From contig DATAUC010000109.1 in assembly GCA_036268485.1 (NCBI GenBank), positions 62,001 to 126,000 on the forward strand: DNA of 64,000 nucleotides, given 5' to 3'. Origin of the DNA: Bog-473 sp036268485 (GTDB taxonomy: Bacteria; Actinomycetota; Acidimicrobiia; Acidimicrobiales; RAAP-2). A program made the position numbers and the translations under genes. The notes beneath the pieces are model-generated. The model was not told the DNA's origin and searched no databases. It was given only the letters and a program-made list of their open reading frames with translations. Shown in pieces: positions 1 through 8,040 of the stretch. Position 1 is the first letter of the stretch; each line of letters opens with the position of its first letter.

Positions 1-832
1 CTTCAATCCGGACCTGCCACAACGATGTGTTCCCCGAGAGGAAGGCAGCGTTGCCGCCGCGGGCGATGAAGGCCTCAACGGTGTCGCGCATGCCACCGGA
101 CCAGTACTCGTCGTGTCCGACCGAGAGATACAGGCTGGCCTGTTCCAGTACCCCGGGATGCTCTTCGAGATCGGCATTTGTACAGACCCCGATCTCGAAG
201 CCCTCCCGCTCGGCCCACTCAATGAAGGGGAGCTCCCAATCGGGCCAACCGGCCGATCCGGCATAGCCGGAGAGATGGTTGAGCTGTACGTAGCCGACGT
301 GGGCGGCGTTCTGGGGATCGGGCGCCCCGGTCCCGGTCACCCGGCGACCCTTACCCGGCGGCTTGAAGAGGTAGCCCGCCGCCATCGGTCGCTGCATCGA
401 CACATGGGTGCCCCCGGTGTAGAGGTTCGGCCCACCGAAATCGTTGTAGGCATGCCACGTATTGGTGGCCAATGCCAGGACGATGCGCTCGCCTGAGGTC
501 GGGCGCACCACGAAGAATGCGTAGTCACGCCGCACCCGTTCTTCAAGATCTAGCTCCATGACGACCTCGTAGTAACCGGACCGCCAAGAGGGATCGACTT
601 CCAGTGAGAGCGCGACGGGCCAATCGCATCCGAGTGAGGATGCATCCTTCGGTGTTTCGTGCTCATCGGTCGCCGCGGCCTCCGCGCTGAAGACAACCTC
701 TCGTCGCCCTCCCACCCGAGCTACCTCAACCCGTACCGGTCGCCCGCCCGAGGACGACATGTGCAGACCGACCTGCCCACCAGCGGCCACCGATTGCGGC
801 CAGCAGTACCCCGTCACCACGTCACGTGCCAT
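1..832 (-). CDS. N,N-dimethylformamidase large-subunit-like amidase, C-terminal region (partial)
   Basis: The gene reads leftward and leaves the window, so its C-terminus is missing; 277 codons are visible. I infer an amide hydrolase related to the catalytic large subunit of N,N-dimethylformamidase, an iron enzyme that splits DMF to dimethylamine and formate. Seen: the family-type segments NTWHAYNDFGG (residues about 124-134) and SVGHDEYWS (237-245). In characterised DMFases the iron ligands (Tyr, Glu) lie in segments of this kind; that assignment is by eye. The only start after the preceding stop (869-871) is ATG at 830-832. It is the last visible gene of the P450-to-hydroxylase operon. No small-subunit gene is seen; one could lie beyond the edge, or the enzyme may act on a different amide. 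Confidence 0.72.
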   Translation of the reverse strand, partial: MARDVVTGYCWPQSVAAGGQVGLHMSSSGGRPVRVEVARVGGRREVVFSAEAAATDEHETPKDASSLGCDWPVALSLEVDPSWRSGYYEVVMELDLEERVRRDYAFFVVRPTSGERIVLALATNTWHAYNDFGGPNLYTGGTHVSMQRPMAAGYLFKPPGKGRRVTGTGAPDPQNAAHVGYVQLNHLSGYAGSAGWPDWELPFIEWAEREGFEIGVCTNADLEEHPGVLEQASLYLSVGHDEYWSGGMRDTVEAFIARGGNAAFLSGNTSLWQVRIE

Positions 833-868
833 CCCCCGACCATAACGTGGAAGGGTCGGCCAGACCTC

Positions 869-2416
869 CTAGGACACTGGTGCGCCGCCGCCCAGTTGGC
901 GGCGGAGTTCGCTCACGAGCGCCGACGCCTCATTGAGATTCGTGGCGGTGCCGAACAGGGAGAAGTCGGGCCGCTGGAGGGCCCAGCGGACGTCACGCCC
1001 CTCGAACCAGGCAACGAGATCCGCTGCTTCGAGGTCCCCGATGACAGTGCCCCCGATGGTCTCAAACCAATTGGCCAGCTCCGGGTCAAAACCGGACCGG
1101 TCGGCGTCGATGGTGACGAGCCGCCAGCCGACGCCGTACACGTCGTCGAACCAGCCTTCGCCCGACTCGCCTTGAGGAAATACCTCACCGGCCAGCGGCG
1201 ACCCGGCAGCAATGAGTCCGCTGGTGATCCCCGGCAGGGCGGGCACCGCGCTGATGCCGCCGTCGAACGACGCGGCAATGGCTTCGTCGCGTGCTGCCGC
1301 CTCCACGGGATCAGGAACGCAGATCACCTTGCCCAATTCCACCGAGAAGTCGATGGCGGCGCTCGCGCTCGGTCGGCGCTCCTCGTCGTAGGTGACCAGG
1401 AGATCGGGCGCGGCCAGCCCACCCAGGACGAGGTCGAGCTTCCAGGCCAGGTTCGAGACATCGCGCAGTCCGGCACACATACCCTGGCCGGCGAATGGAG
1501 GCATCTGGTGCGCGGCATCGCCGGCCAGGAAGACCCGGTCCACCTGCCATCGTGTAGCCGTACGAGCCTGGAAGGTGTACACCGCATGCCGTTCGAGGCG
1601 GGCGTTGCCGGGATGCACATCCCAGGGTTCGAGCAGCTCCCACGCCCTCGACGCCTGGTTCAGGTCTTCATTTCGTTCCTCGGGCAGGCGCATGAACTCC
1701 CAGCGGCGCCGGCCTGGGCCGCCCGAGACGACGGTGGTGGGACGGGCCGGATCACAGATCTGAAGATTGGGGGGATCAAAGACTCGCGCTTGGTCGAGGA
1801 TGACATCGACGATCAGCCAGTCGTAGAAAAAACCCCGGTCATCGACCGCCACATCCAACAACGAACGGACCGTCGAGTTGGCCCCGTCACAGCCGACGAC
1901 GTACCGGGCGTGGACCGATGTCGCCTCGTCGGGTTGCTCGGCACCTCGATGTTCGCGCACCGGCAGATGGTGCATCGAGACATGGTCGTCGTGCTGTTCA
2001 ACATTGATGACGCGGGCGCCCCGTCGAATCTCAATCGACTCAAGCGCTTCAACCCGTCGCTGGAGCAGTTCCTCCAGCTCGGGCTGGCAGAACATGGACG
2101 AGAAGGGCCAACCCGTCAATGCGACACCGACACGGCCGAACCGCATGAGGGTTTGGCCCTGACCGTTGCGCCATTCGTAGCTCTCGGCCGGCTCCGATAT
2201 GGCCCGTACTTGGTTGCCGATGCCGCATGACTGGAGGATGCGACCCACTTCGTGATCGAAGTGCACCGCCCGCGGCAGGGCGTACGGGGTGGGCCATTGC
2301 TCCACAATCACAACCGAGCGACCGCGCTGGGCCAGCAGGATGCCAAGGGCGAGACCGACCGGGCCGGCGCCAACGATGGCGACGTCGCCCGGGCTTGGTC
2401 TCCCGCCTTGGTCCAT
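869..2416 (-). CDS. FAD-dependent aromatic hydroxylase (MhpA/PheA-type monooxygenase)
   Basis: A 515-residue class A flavoprotein monooxygenase that would hydroxylate a phenolic ring using NAD(P)H and O2, in the cytoplasm. Seen: the FAD-binding VAIVGAGPVG near residues 12-21, the DG motif GCDGANSTVR near 175, and the GD motif FLAGDAAHQMPPFAGQG near 290, in the order and spacing typical of the family. The length fits MhpA-like enzymes. A start further upstream would run into the dioxygenase gene; ATG at 2414-2416 lies five bases after that gene's stop. It sits directly after an extradiol dioxygenase, so the likely role is to make the catechol that the dioxygenase opens. Substrate unknown. Confidence 0.88.
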   Translation of the reverse strand: MDQGGRPSPGDVAIVGAGPVGLALGILLAQRGRSVVIVEQWPTPYALPRAVHFDHEVGRILQSCGIGNQVRAISEPAESYEWRNGQGQTLMRFGRVGVALTGWPFSSMFCQPELEELLQRRVEALESIEIRRGARVINVEQHDDHVSMHHLPVREHRGAEQPDEATSVHARYVVGCDGANSTVRSLLDVAVDDRGFFYDWLIVDVILDQARVFDPPNLQICDPARPTTVVSGGPGRRRWEFMRLPEERNEDLNQASRAWELLEPWDVHPGNARLERHAVYTFQARTATRWQVDRVFLAGDAAHQMPPFAGQGMCAGLRDVSNLAWKLDLVLGGLAAPDLLVTYDEERRPSASAAIDFSVELGKVICVPDPVEAAARDEAIAASFDGGISAVPALPGITSGLIAAGSPLAGEVFPQGESGEGWFDDVYGVGWRLVTIDADRSGFDPELANWFETIGGTVIGDLEAADLVAWFEGRDVRWALQRPDFSLFGTATNLNEASALVSELRRQLGGGAPVS

Positions 2417-2421
2417 CGTCG

Positions 2422-3309
2422 TCACGCCTGGCGCAACGCCTGGTGGCCCCAGGCACTGATGGCGTCGTAGGCCCGGTTGTCGTCCCAACCCTCCGTGATG
2501 ACGCGAGCGCCGTGGCCGAACTCGATTTGAAAACCGGCTGGGGTCTGCAGGTAGAAGCTGAACATGCCGTCGTTGTCGTGACGCCCCAGTCCGTTCGGTA
2601 TGCCCAGCTCCGAAGCCCAGAGGCGGTCAAAGGCGGCCCCGACGTCGTCCCGCTCGTTGGCCTCGAACATCACATGGTGGAGCACCTGCGGCATCTCGAA
2701 CGGGGCACGGGCCAACGCGACGGTGTGGTGGCGCGCATTGCAGTGGTAGAAGCGCACTTCGAGCGTGATGCCGGGAGCGATCTCCATCTCGAGCCAGTCC
2801 GACTGCACGAAGCCCAGCCCCTCGGTGAGGAAGGTCGCCGATTCGTCGAAGGCCATCGTGGCGAAGACGACATGACCGAATCCCACACCCTCGGTCAAGA
2901 AGCCCCCCGGTACGAGCGCCGACGAAAATGGGGAGGGAGCGTCGGCCAGGGCGAGGACGATTTCGGCGTCGACGCCCAGAGGCGTCGTGGTCCGGGCCAA
3001 CCGGGCCACCAGGCGGTCCTCGGCTGCACCCGTGTCCTCCACGACCTCGAAGCCAGCCTGGCTGAGTCGTGACACCGTGCTGTCGAAGGCGTCGGTGTCG
3101 GCGGCCTCGAAGCCCAATGTCACGGCGTCATTGGCCGGTCCGGGCTCGACGATGACTCGGTAGGCCCGGGCGTCGTCACGCCAGGCGAGCGTCCCGGGGC
3201 TGGTGGGCTCGCCCGGGACGAGGCCCACGATGTCAGAGAAGACCGGAGTCAGGCTCTCGGGTTCGGGGACTTGGATCACGAGGTAGCCGAGTTCAAGCTG
3301 ATGGTTCAT
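2422..3309 (-). CDS. Type I extradiol (meta-cleavage) ring dioxygenase, VOC fold
   Basis: A 295-residue two-domain vicinal-oxygen-chelate protein, the size of BphC/HsaC enzymes that open catechols next to the hydroxyls with Fe(II). In the catalytic C-terminal domain I see the 2-His-1-Glu ligand set: His146 (FGHVVF), His211/212 (LHHVMFEA) and Glu263 (FQIEFGHG). RHHTVAL (193-199) carries the His that is the acid-base residue in BphC. Start is ATG at 3307-3309 with GGAG six bases upstream; longer frames read into the upstream gene. The gene overlaps the amidohydrolase by 17 nt, so it is translationally coupled. It is the best anchor for calling this operon a meta-cleavage pathway. Confidence 0.88.
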   Translation of the reverse strand: MNHQLELGYLVIQVPEPESLTPVFSDIVGLVPGEPTSPGTLAWRDDARAYRVIVEPGPANDAVTLGFEAADTDAFDSTVSRLSQAGFEVVEDTGAAEDRLVARLARTTTPLGVDAEIVLALADAPSPFSSALVPGGFLTEGVGFGHVVFATMAFDESATFLTEGLGFVQSDWLEMEIAPGITLEVRFYHCNARHHTVALARAPFEMPQVLHHVMFEANERDDVGAAFDRLWASELGIPNGLGRHDNDGMFSFYLQTPAGFQIEFGHGARVITEGWDDNRAYDAISAWGHQALRQA

Positions 3310-4288
3310 GGGAGCTCCGGTCTTTTTGGTCAGCGAGTGTGGATGTGGAGAAAGAGGGAAAGAGGCGGCTGGTATTGGTTCGCAGCGCGTCGAGGAGCGA
3401 TCCCGGGTCTTGGCCCACTTCGGCCAACCGATCGGCGGACATGGCCACGGCAAACTCCGGGGTGAAGGGATAGTCACTCCCGTAGTGCAGGTGATCCAGT
3501 GACGTCAGCGTCAGCAGGGCGTCGAGCTGGCGCGGCAGAGGGAATCCCGCCAGGTCGAAGTGGAGACGACCCAGATCACGAAGTACATCGACGGCAGGAT
3601 CAACGTCGAGCAAGAGCGAGAACACGCTCACCCGGTCAGCGACCATCGGCAACGTCGCCCCGGCATGCGGAATGAGGAACTCCAGACCTGGGTGGTGGGC
3701 GACCGTTCCGTTGAGGATCAAGTCGACGACCGTCCGGGTCGTGTCGAAGAAGAACTCCAGCATCGGCCGGGGCCGGCCGAGCGACGTCTGTTCCCAACAG
3801 GCCGGCGACGTCGGGTGAATGAAGACGCGACTCCCCCGCCGGTCCAGCTCATCGAAGACCGGCGCGAAGGCGGGATCGCCCAGGTAGGTCCCGCCGATGT
3901 TGGTGAGCAGCGTGAACCCGTCGACATTGAGCTGATCGCAGCAGTAGGCGATTTCGGCCATGGCGGCGTCGACATCGGGGAGCGGGAGTGAGGCCAGCAG
4001 ACCGAATCGTCTGGGATGATCGACAACGGCGCGCTGACCAGCGTCGTTCATCTCGCGGGCGAGATCCCGAGTGGCGCCTGCCTCCCCCAGATGCACGCCC
4101 GGAGAGGAGATCGACAGCAGCGACAGCTCGATGCCGAGGCGATCCATGGCGGCCACGTGCTCCTCAGCGGTCCACTCGGGGATCTGGGGAAAGCCGTCAG
4201 GTTGGCCGTGGCCGTTTTCGAGCAAGGCCGATCGGTAGGTCTCAGGCAGGTAATGCGCATGGACGTCGATGGCGCCTCGCATGCTCAT
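3293..4288 (-). CDS. Amidohydrolase-2 family decarboxylase/hydrolase, ACMSD-like
   Basis: 331 residues, the normal size for the ACMSD / gamma-resorcylate decarboxylase branch of the amidohydrolase superfamily, which are metal-dependent C-C lyases acting on carboxylated ring or ring-cleavage products. Seen: the strand-1 metal motif DVHAHYLP (His10, His12), a central histidine in FIHPTSPACWEQ (about 157), IPHAGATLP (about 205), and the distal Asp in YGSDYPF (about 285). Start ATG at 4286-4288 overlaps the previous stop as ATGA. Between a ring-opening dioxygenase and an alpha/beta hydrolase it probably decarboxylates or hydrolyses a cleavage intermediate. The exact reaction is not deducible. Confidence 0.85.
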   Translation of the reverse strand: MSMRGAIDVHAHYLPETYRSALLENGHGQPDGFPQIPEWTAEEHVAAMDRLGIELSLLSISSPGVHLGEAGATRDLAREMNDAGQRAVVDHPRRFGLLASLPLPDVDAAMAEIAYCCDQLNVDGFTLLTNIGGTYLGDPAFAPVFDELDRRGSRVFIHPTSPACWEQTSLGRPRPMLEFFFDTTRTVVDLILNGTVAHHPGLEFLIPHAGATLPMVADRVSVFSLLLDVDPAVDVLRDLGRLHFDLAGFPLPRQLDALLTLTSLDHLHYGSDYPFTPEFAVAMSADRLAEVGQDPGSLLDALRTNTSRLFPSFSTSTLADQKDRSSHEPSA

Positions 4289-5238
4289 TGAGGGAGGCTC
4301 TTCACCCAGTCGAGCAGCGTTTCGACGTAGAGCTCGGGCCGGTCGCCGTGCATCGAATGCCCGACGTCGGGAAATGACCGGTATTCCACCGCCACGCCCG
4401 CTCCGCCGAGAAGATCCTGCACCCGTTGGGCCTGTTGGTCCGACATGGCGCCGAAGAGGAATCCGTTGGACTCGTTGGTCACCCGCATGTGGTGGGTCAG
4501 AAGCACGGAAGGGACCCGCACGCCGCGCAGCATCCTCTCGTGGTCACAGGAGGCCGAAACGGACCCGGTCCAAAAGGACCGGCCCCATTCGGGGTCGTAT
4601 TCCTTGAGGTTCTGGGGCGGCTCGTCCGGAACCGGGAAGAGGTTCAACGGTTCGGGCAGCCGGGACGGTGCTCCTTCCCGCATGGCGTCCCAGGCCCCGA
4701 TCGACCACTGGTCGCCGAGGTACGTATTCCAGAGATCGAAGAGAGGTCCGATGCTCTGTCGGATACCCGGGCCGACGGCGGGCCGGACCTCCGATGCGAA
4801 CAGCGGTGGGTCTTCATACACGGAGGCACGCACCTGGCCCGGCTTGGCATAGGCCGACAGCCACGCCGAGAGAACGCCGCCCGAAGACAGGCCGCTGACA
4901 ATGGCGGGCCGCTGAATCACGAGATCCATAAAGCGGACAAGGTCGTTCCCGATGGTGTCGAGCGTGTACCGACCAGGGGTGCGCGTACTCCGCCCTTGAC
5001 CCCGGAGATCGACGGCATAGACCTGAAATTGCTCAGCGAGAAGCAGCATGACCGCTTCGTAGCCCCACCACGACTCGGTCTGGCCCGGTATGAGAAGCAG
5101 CGCCGGTGACGACGCCTGGCCCGCAGTGGCGAAGTTCATCTGGACCTCGCCCAAATCGGCCAAGGACTCCTCATAGGCGTGCGCCGTGTACGTCTCGTCA
5201 GGGTTGTGGGGGCCGTAGCGAGCCCGATATTCCGTCAT
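4285..5238 (-). CDS. Alpha/beta-fold hydrolase, probably meta-cleavage product hydrolase-like
   Basis: 317 residues with a full alpha/beta hydrolase pattern: LLLIPGQTESWWGYE near residues 47-61 (oxyanion region), DLRGQGRS (78-84), nucleophile elbow GLSSGG with Ser118, and a late catalytic His in VGHSMHGD. Start ATG at 5236-5238 overlaps the P450 stop as ATGA; a longer frame exists but would lie inside the P450 gene. In an operon with an extradiol dioxygenase the natural guess is hydrolysis of the C-C bond of the ring-opened product. An ester or lactone hydrolase cannot be excluded, since the motifs alone do not separate them. Confidence 0.82.
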   Translation of the reverse strand: MTEYRARYGPHNPDETYTAHAYEESLADLGEVQMNFATAGQASSPALLLIPGQTESWWGYEAVMLLLAEQFQVYAVDLRGQGRSTRTPGRYTLDTIGNDLVRFMDLVIQRPAIVSGLSSGGVLSAWLSAYAKPGQVRASVYEDPPLFASEVRPAVGPGIRQSIGPLFDLWNTYLGDQWSIGAWDAMREGAPSRLPEPLNLFPVPDEPPQNLKEYDPEWGRSFWTGSVSASCDHERMLRGVRVPSVLLTHHMRVTNESNGFLFGAMSDQQAQRVQDLLGGAGVAVEYRSFPDVGHSMHGDRPELYVETLLDWVKSLPQ

Positions 5239-6467
5239 CGATCTCCCATCGCTTTGTGTCGATTGTCCGTCGTCGAGGGGCACACCGCCACCGGGAGGGA
5301 GGCAAAGGAACGAATGAGGTTGTTGAGCTTGCGCACCGGTGGGGCGGTGAGCTCAAGACGCTCGACCCGCTCAACGAGTGCCTCCAAGATGGCGGCGCCT
5401 TCCAGTCTGGCCAGGCCCATCCCGGCGCAGGCGTGCTCGCCATAGCCGAACGCAATTTGGCCGGCGCTGCTGCGGGTGATGTCGAAGACGTCGGCGTCAT
5501 CCCAATGGCGCTCGTCCCGATTTGCTGAGGCGTAGCTGACCATGACGCGCGAGCCGGCTGGAATTTCCGTCCCTCCCACGTCGGTCGGTTGGGTCGTCAC
5601 CCGAGTGAAGGAATTGATGGGTGTCTCCATTCGCAGGACCTCGTTGAAGGCTTGCTTGATCCGATCCGGGTCCTGGCGCAGCAGCTGCCACTGATCGGGA
5701 TGGGTGGCGAAGAGCCAGATGGCGTTGCCGAGGGCGCTGATGGTCGTATCGAGCGAGGGGGCCAGGTAGTCGATGATGGCCAGCGGGCACTGCGCGGGGT
5801 CGAGCTCGCCCTCGGCCGCAGCGGCGAGAATGCCCGCTGCCATCGATCCTTCGGGAAGGGTGCTCTGGGCCAGGCGCATGGCGTAGGTGGCCATTTCCAA
5901 CAGCCCGGGACCACCCGCCTCGGTCCGATCATTGGGCGGCCCGAGGGCGTCGAAGTTCGCACTGCCCCAGCCGATGAGCCGGTGGCGCTCCTCCTCGGGC
6001 CAGCCCAGCAATTCGGGTACCCAGGTAGCGGGGAGCACTTCGGCCAGATCCGAGACGGCATCGAACTCGCCTTGGCCAACCAATCGGTCGGCCAGCTGCT
6101 GGGCCAGAGCCCGAGCTTCGGGCCCGAGCTGTGCCAAGGCCTTGGGTGTGAGCGGTCGCAGAATGACATTGCGAAGGCGACGGTGCTGGTCCCCATCGCT
6201 CATGAGCGTGGTGCCTTGCCCGATGGTGTTGATGAACTCGTTGAACCCGACTCCCTGGCCTGAACAGAACTCCTCGGGTGAGGAAAGCACCGAACGCACA
6301 TCGTCGTAACGGCTCACGACGTACATATCCAGAGTGCTCAGCCACACCACCGGGCCCAGATCACGCAGGTTCCGGTAGTGCTCGTAGGGCTCGGCCAGGG
6401 CGTCGTCGGAAAAGAGGTCGACGTCCGAGGTGGGAATCATGCGGCCGCCCGGTGGAGTCTGCGACAC
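5235..6467 (-). CDS. Cytochrome P450 (first gene of the meta-cleavage operon)
   Basis: A 410-residue soluble bacterial P450. Seen: heme-thiolate loop FGYGEHACAGMGLARLE near the C-terminus; I-helix YLAPSLDTTISALGN, with Pro where AG(x)DT-type enzymes usually have Gly; and an ExxR pair (NEVLRMETP). It would need separate ferredoxin and reductase partners, none of which are nearby. The chosen GTG at 6465-6467 is preceded eight bases upstream by TAGCGT (6476-6481 on this strand), a leaderless -10; ATG at 6440 is an alternative. It heads the leftward operon and diverges from a TetR gene, with a shared operator between them, so repression by that TetR is likely. Confidence 0.92.
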   Translation of the reverse strand: MSQTPPGGRMIPTSDVDLFSDDALAEPYEHYRNLRDLGPVVWLSTLDMYVVSRYDDVRSVLSSPEEFCSGQGVGFNEFINTIGQGTTLMSDGDQHRRLRNVILRPLTPKALAQLGPEARALAQQLADRLVGQGEFDAVSDLAEVLPATWVPELLGWPEEERHRLIGWGSANFDALGPPNDRTEAGGPGLLEMATYAMRLAQSTLPEGSMAAGILAAAAEGELDPAQCPLAIIDYLAPSLDTTISALGNAIWLFATHPDQWQLLRQDPDRIKQAFNEVLRMETPINSFTRVTTQPTDVGGTEIPAGSRVMVSYASANRDERHWDDADVFDITRSSAGQIAFGYGEHACAGMGLARLEGAAILEALVERVERLELTAPPVRKLNNLIRSFASLPVAVCPSTTDNRHKAMGDR

Positions 6468-6513
6468 GAAAAATCACGCTAATCATCCGATCAGCTATCT
6501 GTCAATCGCCTAT

Positions 6514-6530
6514 TCAGCCGATTAGGCTGA
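6514..6530. promoter_or_regulatory. Inverted repeat in the P450/TetR divergent promoter
   Basis: TCAGCC-gatta-GGCTGA is a perfect 6-5-6 inverted repeat. It covers the putative TetR -10 (TAGGCT, 6523-6528) and lies upstream of the P450 -10. A second, looser repeat, AATCG (6504-6508) facing CGATT (6519-6523), overlaps it. Probably the autoregulatory TetR operator; inferred from symmetry and position only. Confidence 0.55.
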
Positions 6531-6535
6531 CGCCC

Positions 6536-7180
6536 ATGACCGCGACAGATGCCGTGCCCCGGGTCACACGCCCGTCCGCCGATGCGACCCGTGAGCGCGT
6601 CTTGGCGGCCGCGCTCGATTTGTTCTCCGAGCTGTCCTTCGACGGGGCCACCACCCGTGAAATCGCGGCCAGGGCCGGGGTAACCCAGCCGCTGCTCAAC
6701 TATCACTTCAGTACCAAGGATGAGTTGTGGCAGGCCGCAGTGGCTGGACTCTTTGCCGAGCTGACCGAGGTGCTGGCCACCAGAGAGGAGGGCCTGCGCG
6801 GGGTCGACCAGTTGACCGCGGCCAAGTTGCTCGTCCGCGAGTTCATCTATTTTTCGGCATCGCATCCCCAGCTCCATCGCATCATCACGCAGGAATGCAA
6901 GACGGACGGGCCGCGCATGGACTGGCTGGTCGATTGCCACATCCGTCCGCACTATGAACAGGCGGCCCGGCTGTTCACCCGTCTCGTGAGTGCCGGCGTC
7001 CTGCCCGACGTGCCGGTGGCCCACCTCTATTACATCCTCACCGGGGCCGGACCCACCATGTTCGTGCTGGCTCCTGAATGCCGACGCCTCACCGGCATCG
7101 ATCCGCAGTCGCCCGACGTGATTGAGGCCCACGTGGATGCCGTGACCGCTTTCCTCTTCGGCCGTCAGGAACTTTCATGA
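6536..7180 (+). CDS. TetR-family transcriptional regulator of the meta-cleavage operon
   Basis: 214 residues. The N-terminus (ATRERVLAAALDLFSELSFD, then TTREIAARAGVTQPLLNYHFSTKDEL) is a textbook TetR helix-turn-helix spanning about residues 15-60; the rest is a variable helical ligand domain. The longer open frame has no support; ATG at 6536 sits seven bases after TAGGCT, consistent with leaderless transcription. It diverges from the P450 operon and is followed 22 bases later by the FAH-family gene. By usual TetR logic it represses both directions until a pathway intermediate binds. Confidence 0.9.
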   Translation: MTATDAVPRVTRPSADATRERVLAAALDLFSELSFDGATTREIAARAGVTQPLLNYHFSTKDELWQAAVAGLFAELTEVLATREEGLRGVDQLTAAKLLVREFIYFSASHPQLHRIITQECKTDGPRMDWLVDCHIRPHYEQAARLFTRLVSAGVLPDVPVAHLYYILTGAGPTMFVLAPECRRLTGIDPQSPDVIEAHVDAVTAFLFGRQELS

Positions 7181-7202
7181 ATCATCGATCAAGGAGCGCA
7201 CA

Positions 7203-8039
7203 GTGAAGCTGGCCAACCACAACGATCGTGCCGTTCTGATACTCGGCGACGAGTGCGCCGATGTCGAGACGGCTTCAGAGGGACGTTTCGGTCCCGACCC
7301 GATGGCCCTCTTCGAGGTCTGGGACGAGTTTGCAGACTTCGCCCGGACGGTCACGACGCCAACCGGACGTTTGGACGAATCGGCGCTGGGCAATCCCGTA
7401 CCCCGGCCCCGTCAGGTCTTCGCCATCGGCCTCAACTATCGAGGTCACGCCGAGGAGTCGGGGGCTGAACTGCCCACGGTGCCCGCTGTCTTCACCAAGT
7501 TCCCCTCCAGTTTGTCCGGACCTTTCGACGACATCACCATCGTCGGCGACACGGTCGACTGGGAGGTCGAACTGGTGGCGATCGTGGGTCGGGCCGCTGA
7601 CCGAGTGGCCGAGTCCAATGCGTGGTCATACATCGCCGGCCTCGCCGTGGGGCAGGACATCTCCGACCGCCATCTCCAGTTCGCGGCCGGAGGCCAGTTC
7701 TCTCTCGGCAAGTCTCGTCGCGGCTACGGACCCGTCGGTCCCTGGTTGGTCAGCCCGGAAGAACTCGACAGTCCCGATGACCTGGCCCTGGGCTGCTCGG
7801 TCAATGGCGAGACGATGCAGGACGCCCGCACCAGCGATCTCGTCTTCAATGTCCCTCAACTGGTGGCCGAGCTCTCGGCCATCCTGCAGTTGTTGCCCGG
7901 AGACCTCATCTTCACAGGCACTCCGTCCGGTGTCGGCATCGTCCGCAAGCCGCCGATATTCCTGAAGCCGGGCGACACACTCGAAACCTGGATTGAGGGC
8001 GTGGGCACGATCCGCAATCAGATGGTCGCGGCAGGCTGA
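7203..8039 (+). CDS. Fumarylacetoacetate hydrolase-family protein
   Basis: 278 residues ending in the FAH catalytic fold. Relatives include fumarylpyruvate hydrolase, 2-oxo-hydroxyhept-diene-dioate isomerase/decarboxylase and 2-keto-4-pentenoate hydratase-like enzymes, all Mg2+-dependent and acting on ring-cleavage products. Seen: the metal-binding acidic segment DWEVELVAIVGR (about 119-130) and GQDISDR (about 148-154). Start GTG at 7203 has AAGGAG at 7191-7196. It is co-directional with the TetR gene and opposite the meta-cleavage operon, so it likely finishes that pathway. Its stop lies one base from the stop of the convergent MFS gene. Confidence 0.88.
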   Translation: MKLANHNDRAVLILGDECADVETASEGRFGPDPMALFEVWDEFADFARTVTTPTGRLDESALGNPVPRPRQVFAIGLNYRGHAEESGAELPTVPAVFTKFPSSLSGPFDDITIVGDTVDWEVELVAIVGRAADRVAESNAWSYIAGLAVGQDISDRHLQFAAGGQFSLGKSRRGYGPVGPWLVSPEELDSPDDLALGCSVNGETMQDARTSDLVFNVPQLVAELSAILQLLPGDLIFTGTPSGVGIVRKPPIFLKPGDTLETWIEGVGTIRNQMVAAG

Positions 8040-8040
8040 C

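Noticed and set aside
659..2230. Long plus-strand open frame (523 codons)
   Set aside because: It lies opposite the FAD hydroxylase and DMFase-like genes, which have clear family motifs; this frame has none and is a GC-rich shadow.
5589..6263. 224-codon plus-strand frame over the P450
   Set aside because: Antisense to a P450 with its heme motif; no recognisable protein.
6491..7132. 213-codon minus-strand frame over the TetR gene
   Set aside because: Shadow of the TetR reading frame, which has HTH motifs and a promoter.
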